NCBI GenBank assembly: GCA_026399875.1
Contig: JAPLQF010000029.1
Coordinates: 124,001-188,000, forward strand
From: Burkholderiales bacterium
Lineage (GTDB): Bacteria; Pseudomonadota; Gammaproteobacteria; Burkholderiales; Burkholderiaceae_E
Direction: 5' to 3'
Length of the DNA: 64,000 nucleotides
Both the position numbers and the translations under genes were made by a program. Below the pieces are notes generated by a model. The model was not told where the DNA came from. It saw nothing but the letters and a program-made list of their open reading frames with translations, and did not search any database. Numbering within the stretch: the stretch's first letter is position 1; each line of letters begins with the position of its first letter. Below are positions 48,662 through 56,082 of this stretch, in pieces.

Positions 48662-51229
48662 ATGGACATTTCCCGAATCCGTGCATTGCGCGGCCCCAAT
48701 CTCTGGAGCCGCTTTACGTCGATCGAGGCAGTCGTCACCAGCAGCGTTGCCGATATGAACGGCATGTCGCCGAGTGAAATAGCGACGCGCATGAACGCGC
48801 TGTGTCCCGGCATCGGAACACCGGATGTGGCTCCCGACAACACCGCTGCCGCACCGTATCTCCTCGGCTGGGCCGCGCTCAGGCTGCAGCAACTGGCCGG
48901 TTGCCCAGTGCGATTCCTGCAGTCGAAGCCCACCTCGGAGACCGGGGTCCATCGGATCGTCATCGAGTACAGCGAAGAAGCGGTCGGACGGCTTGCACTC
49001 GAATCGGCGACGTCGCTTTTTGGCGCAAGCCGCGATTCAGGCACCTTCGATGCAGCGAAGGCCATTGCTGCATTGAGCGAACTCGACGAGGACATTCGAC
49101 TGGGACCCAGTACCGGCTCGATCGTCCAGGCCGCGATCGAGCGGGGTATTCCGTATCGACGCCTGACGCAAGGCAGTCTGGTGCAGTTCGGTTGGGGCAT
49201 ACACCAGCGGCGAATCCAGGCTGCCGAAATTGACAGCACAGGAGCGATCGCCGAGTCGATCGCTCAGGACAAGGAACTCAGCAAGACACTTCTCGACTCG
49301 GTCGGCGTACCGGTCCCCAGCGGACGATCGGTGACCGACTTCGACGAAGCCTGGTCGGTGATGCAGTCACTCAATGCGCCGGTGGTGGTGAAACCTCGCG
49401 ACGGCAATCAGGGCAAGGGCGTCACGGTCGATGTCGAGACCCGCGATGAACTTGAAGCGGCATGGGCTGCCGCCAGTGAAATCAGCAGCGACATCATTGT
49501 CGAACGCTTCCTGCCTGGCGACGACTACCGGCTGCTGATCGTCGGGCGCAAACTGATTGCTGCCGCACGTCGCGACCCGCCGCTGGTCATCGGTGACGGG
49601 CAGCACACAGTTGCCGAACTGGTCGACCAGGTCAACAGCGACCCGCGCCGCGGCGACGGCCATGCGACACCGCTCACGCGAATCCGCTTCGATGCGATTG
49701 CCCTGGCCCGACTGGCCGCGCAAGGCTTGACGGCCGAATCCGTCCCCGAAGCCGGGTGCCGGGTCATCCTGCGCAACAACGCCAATCTCAGTACGGGTGG
49801 TACCGCCACCGATGTCACCGATGAGGTGCATCCGCAGGTCGCCGCCAGAGCCATCGAAGCCGCGCACATGGTGGGGCTCGATGTCTGCGGAGTCGATGTG
49901 GTTTGCCGGGATATCGCTCAGCCGCTTGAAGATCAGGGCGGCGGGGTTGTCGAAGTCAATGCCGCACCCGGCCTTCGCATGCATCTGGCGCCGTCGTTCG
50001 GCAAGCCGCGGCCGCTTGGCGAAGCGATCATCGATACCTTGTTTCCCGACGGCCACAACGGCCGGATACCGACGGTTGCCGTGACCGGCACCAACGGCAA
50101 GACAACCACCGTACGGCTCATCACCCACCTGCTGGCACAAGCCGGCCTGACCGTCGGCATGACCAATACCGACGGCGTCTTCGTGGGCAGCCAGCAGACC
50201 GATTCCGGCGACTGCAGCGGTCCCAAGAGCGCCCGCAGCGTCCTGCTGCACCCCGATGCGCAAGCCGCTGTTTTCGAAGTGGCACGAGGCGGACTACTGC
50301 GCGAAGGAATGGGTTTCGATCGGTGCGAAGTCGGCATCATTACCAACATCGGCCAGGGCGATCACATCGGCCTGAACTTCATCGAATCGGCTGAAGACGT
50401 CGCCGCGATCAAATCGGTCGTGGCCCGAAACGTCTCAACCACTGGCGTGGCCGTGCTCAATGCGAATGATCCGCTTTGCGTGGCGATGGCCGACGATTGT
50501 CCAGGCGCGGTGACGTTTTTCGGCGACGACGCCCATCATCCGGTGATCGCCGCACATCGTGCCAAAGGTCAACGAGTTGTGTTCCTTGACGGCGACGGCA
50601 TCGTTGCGGCGCAAGGCAATGCCAGTTGGCGCTTCGCACTCTCCGACATTCCTCTGACCCGTGGCGGACGCATCGGCTTTCAAATCGCCAATGCCATGGC
50701 AGCGATTGCTGCCGCATGGGCACTCAAGATGGACTGGGCCGTTCTGCGCCGCGGCCTGGCCAGCTTCGTGAGCGATGCCGGCAGTGCGCCCGGCAGGTTC
50801 AATGTTTTCGAGTGGCGCGGCGCGACCATCATTGCCGACTATGGCCACAATCCCGATGCCATCCAGGCGCTGGTTGATGCCGTGGCGGCCTTACCCGCCG
50901 AACGACGTTCGGTCGTCATCAGCGGGGCAGGCGACCGTCGCGACGAGGACCTGCGCCGCCAGACCCAGATCCTGGGCGACGCCTTCGACGATGTCATCCT
51001 CTACCAGGATGCGGCTCAACGCGGCCGCAGCGATGGCGAAGTCATTGCACTGCTGCGCGAAGGACTGGCCGATGCCCGTCGAACACGACGCATCGACGAG
51101 ATTCGCGGCGAGTTCATTGCCATCGACCTGGCGCTCGAGCGACTGCGCCCGGGTGACCTGAGCCTGATCCTGGTCGATCAGGTCCAGGAAGCGCTCGAGC
51201 ATATTGCAGGGCGCATCGCACAGGCCTGA
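48662..51229 (+). CDS. cphA: Cyanophycin synthetase CphA
   Basis: Makes multi-L-arginyl-poly-L-aspartate by alternating Asp and Arg addition with ATP. It is 855 aa, normal for CphA. The N-domain starts MDISRIRALRGPN. The ATP-grasp domain shows VVVKPRDGNQGKGV, IIVERFLPGDDYRLL and VVEVNAAPG. The Mur-ligase domain has the P-loop AVTGTNGKTTTVRL (G476 onward), a TNTDG segment, and the C-terminal DYGHNPDAI. The N-domain HxxEH motif of the upstream paralogue is replaced here by YLLGW (residues 66-70), so any primer-making hydrolase activity is probably absent. No clear ribosome-binding site precedes the ATG, and translation may be coupled to cphA'. Confidence 0.94.
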   Translation: MDISRIRALRGPNLWSRFTSIEAVVTSSVADMNGMSPSEIATRMNALCPGIGTPDVAPDNTAAAPYLLGWAALRLQQLAGCPVRFLQSKPTSETGVHRIVIEYSEEAVGRLALESATSLFGASRDSGTFDAAKAIAALSELDEDIRLGPSTGSIVQAAIERGIPYRRLTQGSLVQFGWGIHQRRIQAAEIDSTGAIAESIAQDKELSKTLLDSVGVPVPSGRSVTDFDEAWSVMQSLNAPVVVKPRDGNQGKGVTVDVETRDELEAAWAAASEISSDIIVERFLPGDDYRLLIVGRKLIAAARRDPPLVIGDGQHTVAELVDQVNSDPRRGDGHATPLTRIRFDAIALARLAAQGLTAESVPEAGCRVILRNNANLSTGGTATDVTDEVHPQVAARAIEAAHMVGLDVCGVDVVCRDIAQPLEDQGGGVVEVNAAPGLRMHLAPSFGKPRPLGEAIIDTLFPDGHNGRIPTVAVTGTNGKTTTVRLITHLLAQAGLTVGMTNTDGVFVGSQQTDSGDCSGPKSARSVLLHPDAQAAVFEVARGGLLREGMGFDRCEVGIITNIGQGDHIGLNFIESAEDVAAIKSVVARNVSTTGVAVLNANDPLCVAMADDCPGAVTFFGDDAHHPVIAAHRAKGQRVVFLDGDGIVAAQGNASWRFALSDIPLTRGGRIGFQIANAMAAIAAAWALKMDWAVLRRGLASFVSDAGSAPGRFNVFEWRGATIIADYGHNPDAIQALVDAVAALPAERRSVVISGAGDRRDEDLRRQTQILGDAFDDVILYQDAAQRGRSDGEVIALLREGLADARRTRRIDEIRGEFIAIDLALERLRPGDLSLILVDQVQEALEHIAGRIAQA

Positions 51230-51428
51230 GCGGCCCATTCGCTCGATGAGCCTTTCAATCAGCCTGTCAGCGGGCTGACCGCCACAACAGAACACGCTCC
51301 TGATCGGCGAACGCCCGGCGCGAGCCGCGAGTTTGAGCAAGGTCAATTGCGCACGATTGCCACGCTTGCAGGCTCTTGCTCCGGACATCCGGATCGCCGG
51401 ATGCAACTCAGCCCTGCAGGAGCCAGCA

Positions 51429-52082
51429 ATGAAATCCGATGTGCAGATGAAAGCCGATGTCGAAGCCGAACTCGACTGGGACCGCGCCATCAATGCGACG
51501 AATGTCGGCGTCAGCGTCAAGGACGGCATCGTCACACTCAGCGGCCATATCGATACCTATGCCGAGAAGTCGGCAATTGAGCGAGCGGTGCAACGGGTCG
51601 AAGGCGTCAAGGCGGTCGCGATCGAACTCGATGTGAAGCTTGCACCAGGCCATCACCGCAGCGACTCCGAGATCGCCGCCGCAGTCGAAACTGCCTTCAG
51701 CTGGCATGCACTGATTCCCGCCGAGCGGCTGAAAGTCAGGGTCGAGAAAGGATGGGTGACGCTGTCGGGCGAACTCGACTGGGACTATCAGCGCCGCAGT
51801 GCGGAAACCGCCGTGCGGGCCCTGACCGGCGTCGTTGGCGTGACCAACAGCGTCACCCTGAAACCGCAGACCACCTCGCCCAATGTGGTCGGCCGAATCC
51901 GGGAAGCCCTGACCCGCCGGGCCGAACGCGAAGCCCGCAACATCGACGCGACGGTCAATGGCTCGACCGTCACCCTGCACGGCAGCGTGCATACCTGGGC
52001 CGATCGCGCGGCTGCCGAAGGCGCCGCCTGGTCGGCGACTGGCGTGACACGCGTCGTGAACGAACTGAAGGTCGGCGGCTGA
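51429..52082 (+). CDS. BON-domain protein with three BON repeats
   Basis: The 217-aa protein consists of three consecutive BON domains (about residues 3-70, 77-146 and 150-216), each with the VSVKDGIVTLSG-type beta hairpin and a central glycine. It lacks a signal peptide, so it is probably cytoplasmic, unlike OsmY. BON domains bind phospholipid or envelope structures, and such proteins are often stress induced. AGGAG precedes the ATG. Hsp20 is the next gene on the same strand. Confidence 0.88.
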   Translation: MKSDVQMKADVEAELDWDRAINATNVGVSVKDGIVTLSGHIDTYAEKSAIERAVQRVEGVKAVAIELDVKLAPGHHRSDSEIAAAVETAFSWHALIPAERLKVRVEKGWVTLSGELDWDYQRRSAETAVRALTGVVGVTNSVTLKPQTTSPNVVGRIREALTRRAEREARNIDATVNGSTVTLHGSVHTWADRAAAEGAAWSATGVTRVVNELKVGG

Positions 52083-52191
52083 CCCTCCCGCAAAACCGAC
52101 GACTTGTCGCGGTCAGGCGAGTCCTCGCGCATTTGACTTTCCAAAACGATTTTGACCAGTCCGATAAGCTGCCCAATGAAGGATGACCATC

Positions 52192-52617
52192 ATGAATGAA
52201 CTGCTTCCGATCGATCCCTTTGCCGTCAATTCTTTCGAGGACACCCTGCGCGGCATGATGCGGCCATGGCGCATGGATCAGCTCGAGCGTGTGCCCCAGA
52301 TCAGAATCGATCTGACCGAAAGCGATACGAGCTACAGCATCAAGGCCGATATCCCCGGCGTTCGCAAGGAGGACATTGATGTCCGCATCGAGGGCAATCA
52401 GGTGACGATCGGTGCCGAGGTCAAGAAGGAACGCGAGGAGAAAAAGAATGGTCGCGTCCTGAGAAGCGAGCGCCAATACGGTTACGCCAGCCGCAGTTTT
52501 TCGCTGCCGAGTTCGCTGGATGATGCCAAGGCTGAAGCGAAATACGAGAATGGCGTGCTTGAGCTGACGATTCCGAAGAAAGGCTCAGGCAACGGCCGCA
52601 AGCTGTCGGTGCATTGA
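52192..52617 (+). CDS. Small heat-shock protein, Hsp20/alpha-crystallin family
   Basis: ATP-independent holdase chaperone of 141 aa. The alpha-crystallin domain (about residues 35-128) contains YSIKADIPGVRKEDIDVRIEGNQVTI and the conserved YENGVLELTIPKK. An ATG at 52183 is also in frame, but AAGGA at 52179 spaces correctly for the ATG at 52192. A TTGACT hexamer at 52134 has no well-placed -10, so the promoter is unclear. Confidence 0.93.
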   Translation: MNELLPIDPFAVNSFEDTLRGMMRPWRMDQLERVPQIRIDLTESDTSYSIKADIPGVRKEDIDVRIEGNQVTIGAEVKKEREEKKNGRVLRSERQYGYASRSFSLPSSLDDAKAEAKYENGVLELTIPKKGSGNGRKLSVH

Positions 52618-52669
52618 ACCGCGTGGGTCGCGCCGAGAGCGTCGGTGCGACCCCGGGCACGAGTTCAGT

Positions 52670-53530
52670 TCAGGCCGAGATCCGGTTCGGGCTGGCGCCT
52701 TTCGAGCGGGCCCGCGATCGCTTCTCCTCGCCGCCTCGCCCGCCCCGGTCATCGACCATCCCGCGGGTCATGCGGGCAAAGGCCTTGAGCGCCTCGACAT
52801 CGAGGATGCCGATTTCGCGATTTTCGACGCTGATGAATCCCCAGTTCGCGAGTTCACCGAACGAGCGACTGACGGTTTCGTGCGCCACGCCGAGGTGGCT
52901 GGCGATGTCGCGGCGACTCATCGGCAGACGCAACTGTCGCGATGATTGACCGTAAACCGCCATTCTGGCCGACCGCTGCAGCAGGAACCTCGCAAGCCTG
53001 ACTTCGGAAGCGACCGCAGCCATCACCTCGGCAATCTCGCTGGCGCGCGCAAGCTGGCTGCTGAGCGCATGTTGCAGGGCAATGTCGAGCGCGCTCACCC
53101 GATGACGCAGTCCATCGATTTCGCGAAGGCCAAGCGCATAAACGCTGGCCTCTTCGAGTGCGATCGCACTGACAGGATGGCGGCCGTTGCAAAGCGCGTC
53201 GAAGCCCAGCACCTCTGCGCGCCCCGCGAAGCCCAGGACCTGCTCATAGCCGTCCTCGGCAATGCGCAGCGTCTTGAATGTTCCGCATCGCACAACATGC
53301 ACGGCATTTGACTGAGCGCCCTCGTGAAAGAGCGTGGAGGCGGCACTGACTCGGCGCAGCGGCACCAGAATGGTATCGGTCAGCCTGCGTTCATCGGGCT
53401 CGACGCCCAGCAGAAGCAGCAGATCCGTCAATCTGCCCTGTGGCGCTTCGGCCGCCGCTGCGACCGGTCTGACATACCAGGCCCGCTGAGGGCCGCTCTG
53501 GTACGTATCCTGTGATCGATCCTGGAACAT
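52670..53530 (-). CDS. Crp/Fnr-family transcriptional regulator (FNR-like, no Fe-S cysteines)
   Basis: The 286-aa regulator has a cyclic-nucleotide-binding-like domain (about residues 55-165), a dimer helix, and a C-terminal winged helix with the recognition helix GVAHETVSRSFGEL. The ETVSR pattern is the FNR type (E..SR), predicting TTGAT-like half-sites, as opposed to the RETVGR of CRP. The N-terminal cysteine cluster of oxygen-sensing FNR is absent. A basic tail (RGGRGGEEKRSRARSKG) follows. A start at 53611 is also possible; 53530 has a better upstream GGGGTG. It converges on the Hsp20 gene. Confidence 0.87.
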   Translation of the reverse strand: MFQDRSQDTYQSGPQRAWYVRPVAAAAEAPQGRLTDLLLLLGVEPDERRLTDTILVPLRRVSAASTLFHEGAQSNAVHVVRCGTFKTLRIAEDGYEQVLGFAGRAEVLGFDALCNGRHPVSAIALEEASVYALGLREIDGLRHRVSALDIALQHALSSQLARASEIAEVMAAVASEVRLARFLLQRSARMAVYGQSSRQLRLPMSRRDIASHLGVAHETVSRSFGELANWGFISVENREIGILDVEALKAFARMTRGMVDDRGGRGGEEKRSRARSKGASPNRISA

Positions 53531-53718
53531 AAGCACCCCGCTGATTGCCTGTCGAGTCGCGCCGGACGACGCATCGCTTACAGGCTGATCCTGCGTGGCG
53601 GTCATCGCCATCGGCGGGGGCTGCGACTTGCAGGCGCATAGGCCGCCTCGGGGCAAGGAGAACGCCTCGGGTTCATGGAGGACTGGTCCGACGCCAGCGG
53701 CTGGCGGCGTCGAGAAGA

Positions 53719-54007
53719 TGGTGGGCCTCCCGTGAGTCGAACACGGCACCAACGGATTCGGGTTTGCGTGACTTTCGCCACTCCCTGGACTTTGCCTTCA
53801 CCTTATCTGTTCGACTTAGGTGGGTGCCGTCAAGTCTCTACACCTTCAACGATGCATACACATCGAAGCTTGGCTCGGCATTGCCCTATGCAGGATACGC
53901 ACTTAGGTTTCACCGACTTTGACACCATCCCATACGCCGTTTCCGAATCGTATGGCACAACTTGCGCTATGAGTCCGCTGCTCTAACCAAGCATGAGCTA
54001 GAGGCCC
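53719..54007 (-). tRNA. tRNA with CAU anticodon (probably tRNA-Ile2), split by a group I intron
   Basis: On the minus strand the 5' exon (54007-53969) reads acceptor GGGCCTC, TA, D arm GCTC...GAGC, anticodon stem GCGGA and CTCAT. The 3' exon (53758-53719) reads AA, TCCGT, variable loop TGGTG, T arm CCGTG-TTCGACT-CACGG, acceptor GAGGCCC, discriminator A and encoded CCA. Joined, the anticodon loop is CTCATAA with anticodon CAU (53971-53969). The variable loop and AATCCGTTGGT segment look like tRNA-Ile2 (lysidine-modified CAU) rather than elongator tRNA-Met. Acceptor, anticodon and T stems pair fully, with one G-T pair at the foot of the anticodon stem. The D loop is 11 nt, slightly long. Confidence 0.93.
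53759..53968 (-). ncRNA. Group I self-splicing intron (Azoarcus tRNA-Ile type) in the anticodon loop
   Basis: The 210-nt insert lies directly after the anticodon. It reproduces the conserved blocks of the Azoarcus pre-tRNA-Ile(CAU) ribozyme as I remember it: GATGGTGTCAAAGTCGGTG with AAACCTAAG (about 53902-53929), GCCGAGCCAAGC, GTGTAGAGACT then ACGGCACCCACCTAAG (about 53815-53843), and GGAGTGGCGAAAGTCAC (about 53768-53784). The intron ends in G (53759), as group I introns must. The 5' exon end CAT can pair with a GTG internal guide at about 53958-53956, giving the required terminal U-G pair. No homing endonuclease is encoded. Boundaries are set by restoring a 7-nt anticodon loop. Confidence 0.93.
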
Positions 54008-54015
54008 GTCGCCGG

Positions 54016-54021
54016 ATGATA
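54016..54021 (-). promoter_or_regulatory. Possible -10 element for the intron-containing tRNA
   Basis: On the minus strand TATCAT lies 8 bases before the tRNA 5' end and is followed by a GC-rich discriminator, as in stringently controlled stable-RNA promoters. A TTGAGG upstream is spaced only 14 bases away, so the -35 assignment is doubtful. Confidence 0.35.
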
Positions 54022-54095
54022 CCGTCTCCGGGCTGCCTCAAGCGACGCGATAGAATCTGGCAGCGGAACAAATACTTTTTTATCAGGGGACTCCG

Positions 54096-54968
54096 ATGCG
54101 CTGGGAAGATGGTCGACAAAGCAGCAATGTGGAAGATAGAAGAGGGATGAAGATGCCCGGCGGCAAGGCCGGTGGCCTGGGCATCATCGGTATCGGCATT
54201 GCACTGCTGGCCAGCTGGTTTTTCGGCATCAATCCCATGGTCGCGCTCGGCCTGGTCCAGGGTGTCAGCAAGCTCGGCAGCCCCAGCGCACCCCAGCAGG
54301 TTCAAGGCCAGACCGGGCCGGTCGCCGATCCCGGCGGCAAGTTCACCTCGGTCATCCTGGCCAGCACTGAAGATGTCTGGGCCGACGTCTTCAAGAAAGC
54401 GAACCAGCAGTACCGCCCTCCCAAGCTGGTGATCTTCGATGAGCTCACGCCCACCGCCTGCGGCACCGGGCAGAAGGCTGCCGGCCCTTTTTACTGCCCC
54501 AACGACCAGACGGTCTATATCGATCTGAGCTTTTATCGCATGCTCAAGCAGCAGTTCGCATCGCCCGGCGATTTCGCCCAGGCTTATGTCGTGGCGCACG
54601 AAGTCGGCCATCATGTGCAAAACCTGCTCGGCACGATGCAGCAGGTGCAATCGATGCAGCAGCGCGCCGGCGAGCGGCAGGCCAACCAGTTGTCGGTGCG
54701 GCTCGAACTGCAGGCCGACTGTTATGCCGGTGTGTGGGCGCATCATTCGCAGCAGGCTCGCAACTGGCTCGATCGAGGCGACATCGAGGCCGGCCTGAAT
54801 GCCGCCGCGCAGATCGGCGACGACAAGATGATGAGGCGATCGCAAGGCGTGGTGGTGCCCGATGCGTTTACCCACGGGTCGGGTGAACAGCGCCGCTACT
54901 GGTTCGCCGCTGGCATGAAGTCGGGCCAGCCCGGCGCCTGCGATACCTTCAAGCAGACATCGCCCTGA
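54096..54968 (+). CDS. Neutral zinc metallopeptidase, YpfJ family
   Basis: Membrane-anchored putative zinc protease of 290 aa. It begins MRWEDGRQSSNVEDRRG, the YpfJ hallmark, followed by one hydrophobic helix (about residues 26-46) and a catalytic domain with HEVGHH (H168, E169, H172). A LELQADCYAGVWAHH segment supplies the likely third ligand. The substrate is unknown. AGGGGA precedes the ATG. Confidence 0.93.
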   Translation: MRWEDGRQSSNVEDRRGMKMPGGKAGGLGIIGIGIALLASWFFGINPMVALGLVQGVSKLGSPSAPQQVQGQTGPVADPGGKFTSVILASTEDVWADVFKKANQQYRPPKLVIFDELTPTACGTGQKAAGPFYCPNDQTVYIDLSFYRMLKQQFASPGDFAQAYVVAHEVGHHVQNLLGTMQQVQSMQQRAGERQANQLSVRLELQADCYAGVWAHHSQQARNWLDRGDIEAGLNAAAQIGDDKMMRRSQGVVVPDAFTHGSGEQRRYWFAAGMKSGQPGACDTFKQTSP

Positions 54969-55050
54969 GCGACAATCGGATCCTTCGCTGACTGCGCCGG
55001 CAAACACCCGATCGCTGCCGCCGAGGCATCACTCAACCCGGAGGATCCCC

Positions 55051-55707
55051 ATGAACGCTTCACGATCGAAACGGTGGCCGATCGCGGTGTGCTCAATCGC
55101 GCTTGCTGCGGTTGCGGGATGCGCCTCATCCGTCATCGAAGGACAATGGGCGGACGCTTCCTTCGCCAATCGCTCACTGCTCAAGTCACGGGTGCTGGTG
55201 AGTTGCCGGGCACCCGATCTCAGCCTTGCGCGGATCTGCGAAGACAACCTGGCCAGCGGACTGCGCGACGCAGGCGTGGTGGTGCTGCGCACGCCCGAGC
55301 CGATTGATGCGGCCGGTGGCGTGCCGGCGGTGCTGAGCGCCGCGAAAGCCTTGTCGGCCGACAGCGCGGTGATTTCGGCGGTCTCAATCGCGGCCAACAA
55401 TCCTTACGGGACGTCGTCGCCATGGGGCTACCCCGGCGGGGACCTGTATGGCGGCCTGGGAATGGGCCGAGGCGTCGCACAGGGTGCAATGCTGGGGTTT
55501 CCGCTCGGCGGGGTTCAGGTCGCAACCGCGTTCAGCGCAGCGACCACTGTGTTCGAGGTGGGAAACGGCCAGGAGCTGTGGTCGGTACGCGTCCCGCTGA
55601 CCGGCAGCGACGATGCCAAGATCCAGGTCGCCAGACTGTCGGGGGCATCCATCGATGCAATGCGTCGAGCCGGTCTGCTCGGGCCGATAGCCACAGGCAA
55701 GCGATGA
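55051..55707 (+). CDS. Predicted lipoprotein of unknown function
   Basis: The 218-aa protein has a signal peptide ending in the lipobox VAGC. The mature part has two cysteines in VSCRAPDLSLARICEDNLA, a Rossmann-like alternation up to about residue 115, a Gly/Tyr/Pro-rich loop (NNPYGTSSPWGYPGGDLYGG), and a beta-rich end with NGQELWSVRVPL. I do not recognise the family. GGAGG precedes the ATG. Its stop overlaps the start of the nitrile-hydratase-accessory-like gene (ATGA), so the two are translated together. Confidence 0.75.
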   Translation: MNASRSKRWPIAVCSIALAAVAGCASSVIEGQWADASFANRSLLKSRVLVSCRAPDLSLARICEDNLASGLRDAGVVVLRTPEPIDAAGGVPAVLSAAKALSADSAVISAVSIAANNPYGTSSPWGYPGGDLYGGLGMGRGVAQGAMLGFPLGGVQVATAFSAATTVFEVGNGQELWSVRVPLTGSDDAKIQVARLSGASIDAMRRAGLLGPIATGKR

Positions 55708-56024
55708 GCTTTGAGGGCAACAGCCCGCCGCTCGAGCCGGTGTTCAATGAACCCTGGGAGGCGCGCGCCTTTGCGCTGGTGGTGGCGATGTCGCAGGCAG
55801 GCCATTTCACCTGGGGGCAATGGGTCGAAACGCTGGCCATTGAAATCGCGCAGGCCCAGGCCATTGAGGCGGCCGGCGGTAAACCGGCCTCCTATTACGA
55901 GCAATGGCAGTCTGCCGCTGAAAAACTGATGATCGACAAAGGGATGACCTCGGTCGATCAGCTGAGGGCCCGGCGATTCGCGATCGCGGTCTCCGGGCCC
56001 ACCCATGTCCTGAAGTCGGGCTGA
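55704..56024 (+). CDS. Nitrile hydratase accessory-like protein (orphan)
   Basis: The 106-aa helical protein contains PVFNEPWEARAFALVVAMSQAGHFTWGQWVETLA and YYEQWQSAAEKLMIDKGM, the pattern of nitrile hydratase accessory and beta-subunit N-terminal domains. In known operons this family sits beside the alpha and beta subunits; neither is present within the window. It is coupled by ATGA to the upstream lipoprotein. Its job here could differ from nitrile hydratase assembly. Confidence 0.78.
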   Translation: MSFEGNSPPLEPVFNEPWEARAFALVVAMSQAGHFTWGQWVETLAIEIAQAQAIEAAGGKPASYYEQWQSAAEKLMIDKGMTSVDQLRARRFAIAVSGPTHVLKSG

Positions 56025-56082
56025 GCCGACTCAGGACCGGGTGCAGGGCACCGCCGCAACCTGCTGGCTGCGGGGCCTTTGC

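Noticed and set aside
53612..53752. Upstream extension of the FNR-like gene
   Set aside because: The extension to 53752 would run into the tRNA 3' exon and has no conserved sequence, so the start is 53530 or at most 53611.
53545..53986. Two overlapping plus-strand frames (53545-53922 and 53675-53986)
   Set aside because: They read antisense through the tRNA exons and the group I intron and have no protein features.
53967..55007. 346-codon minus-strand frame opposite the YpfJ-type peptidase
   Set aside because: Antisense of a gene with the HEVGHH zinc motif. Its end also runs into the tRNA.
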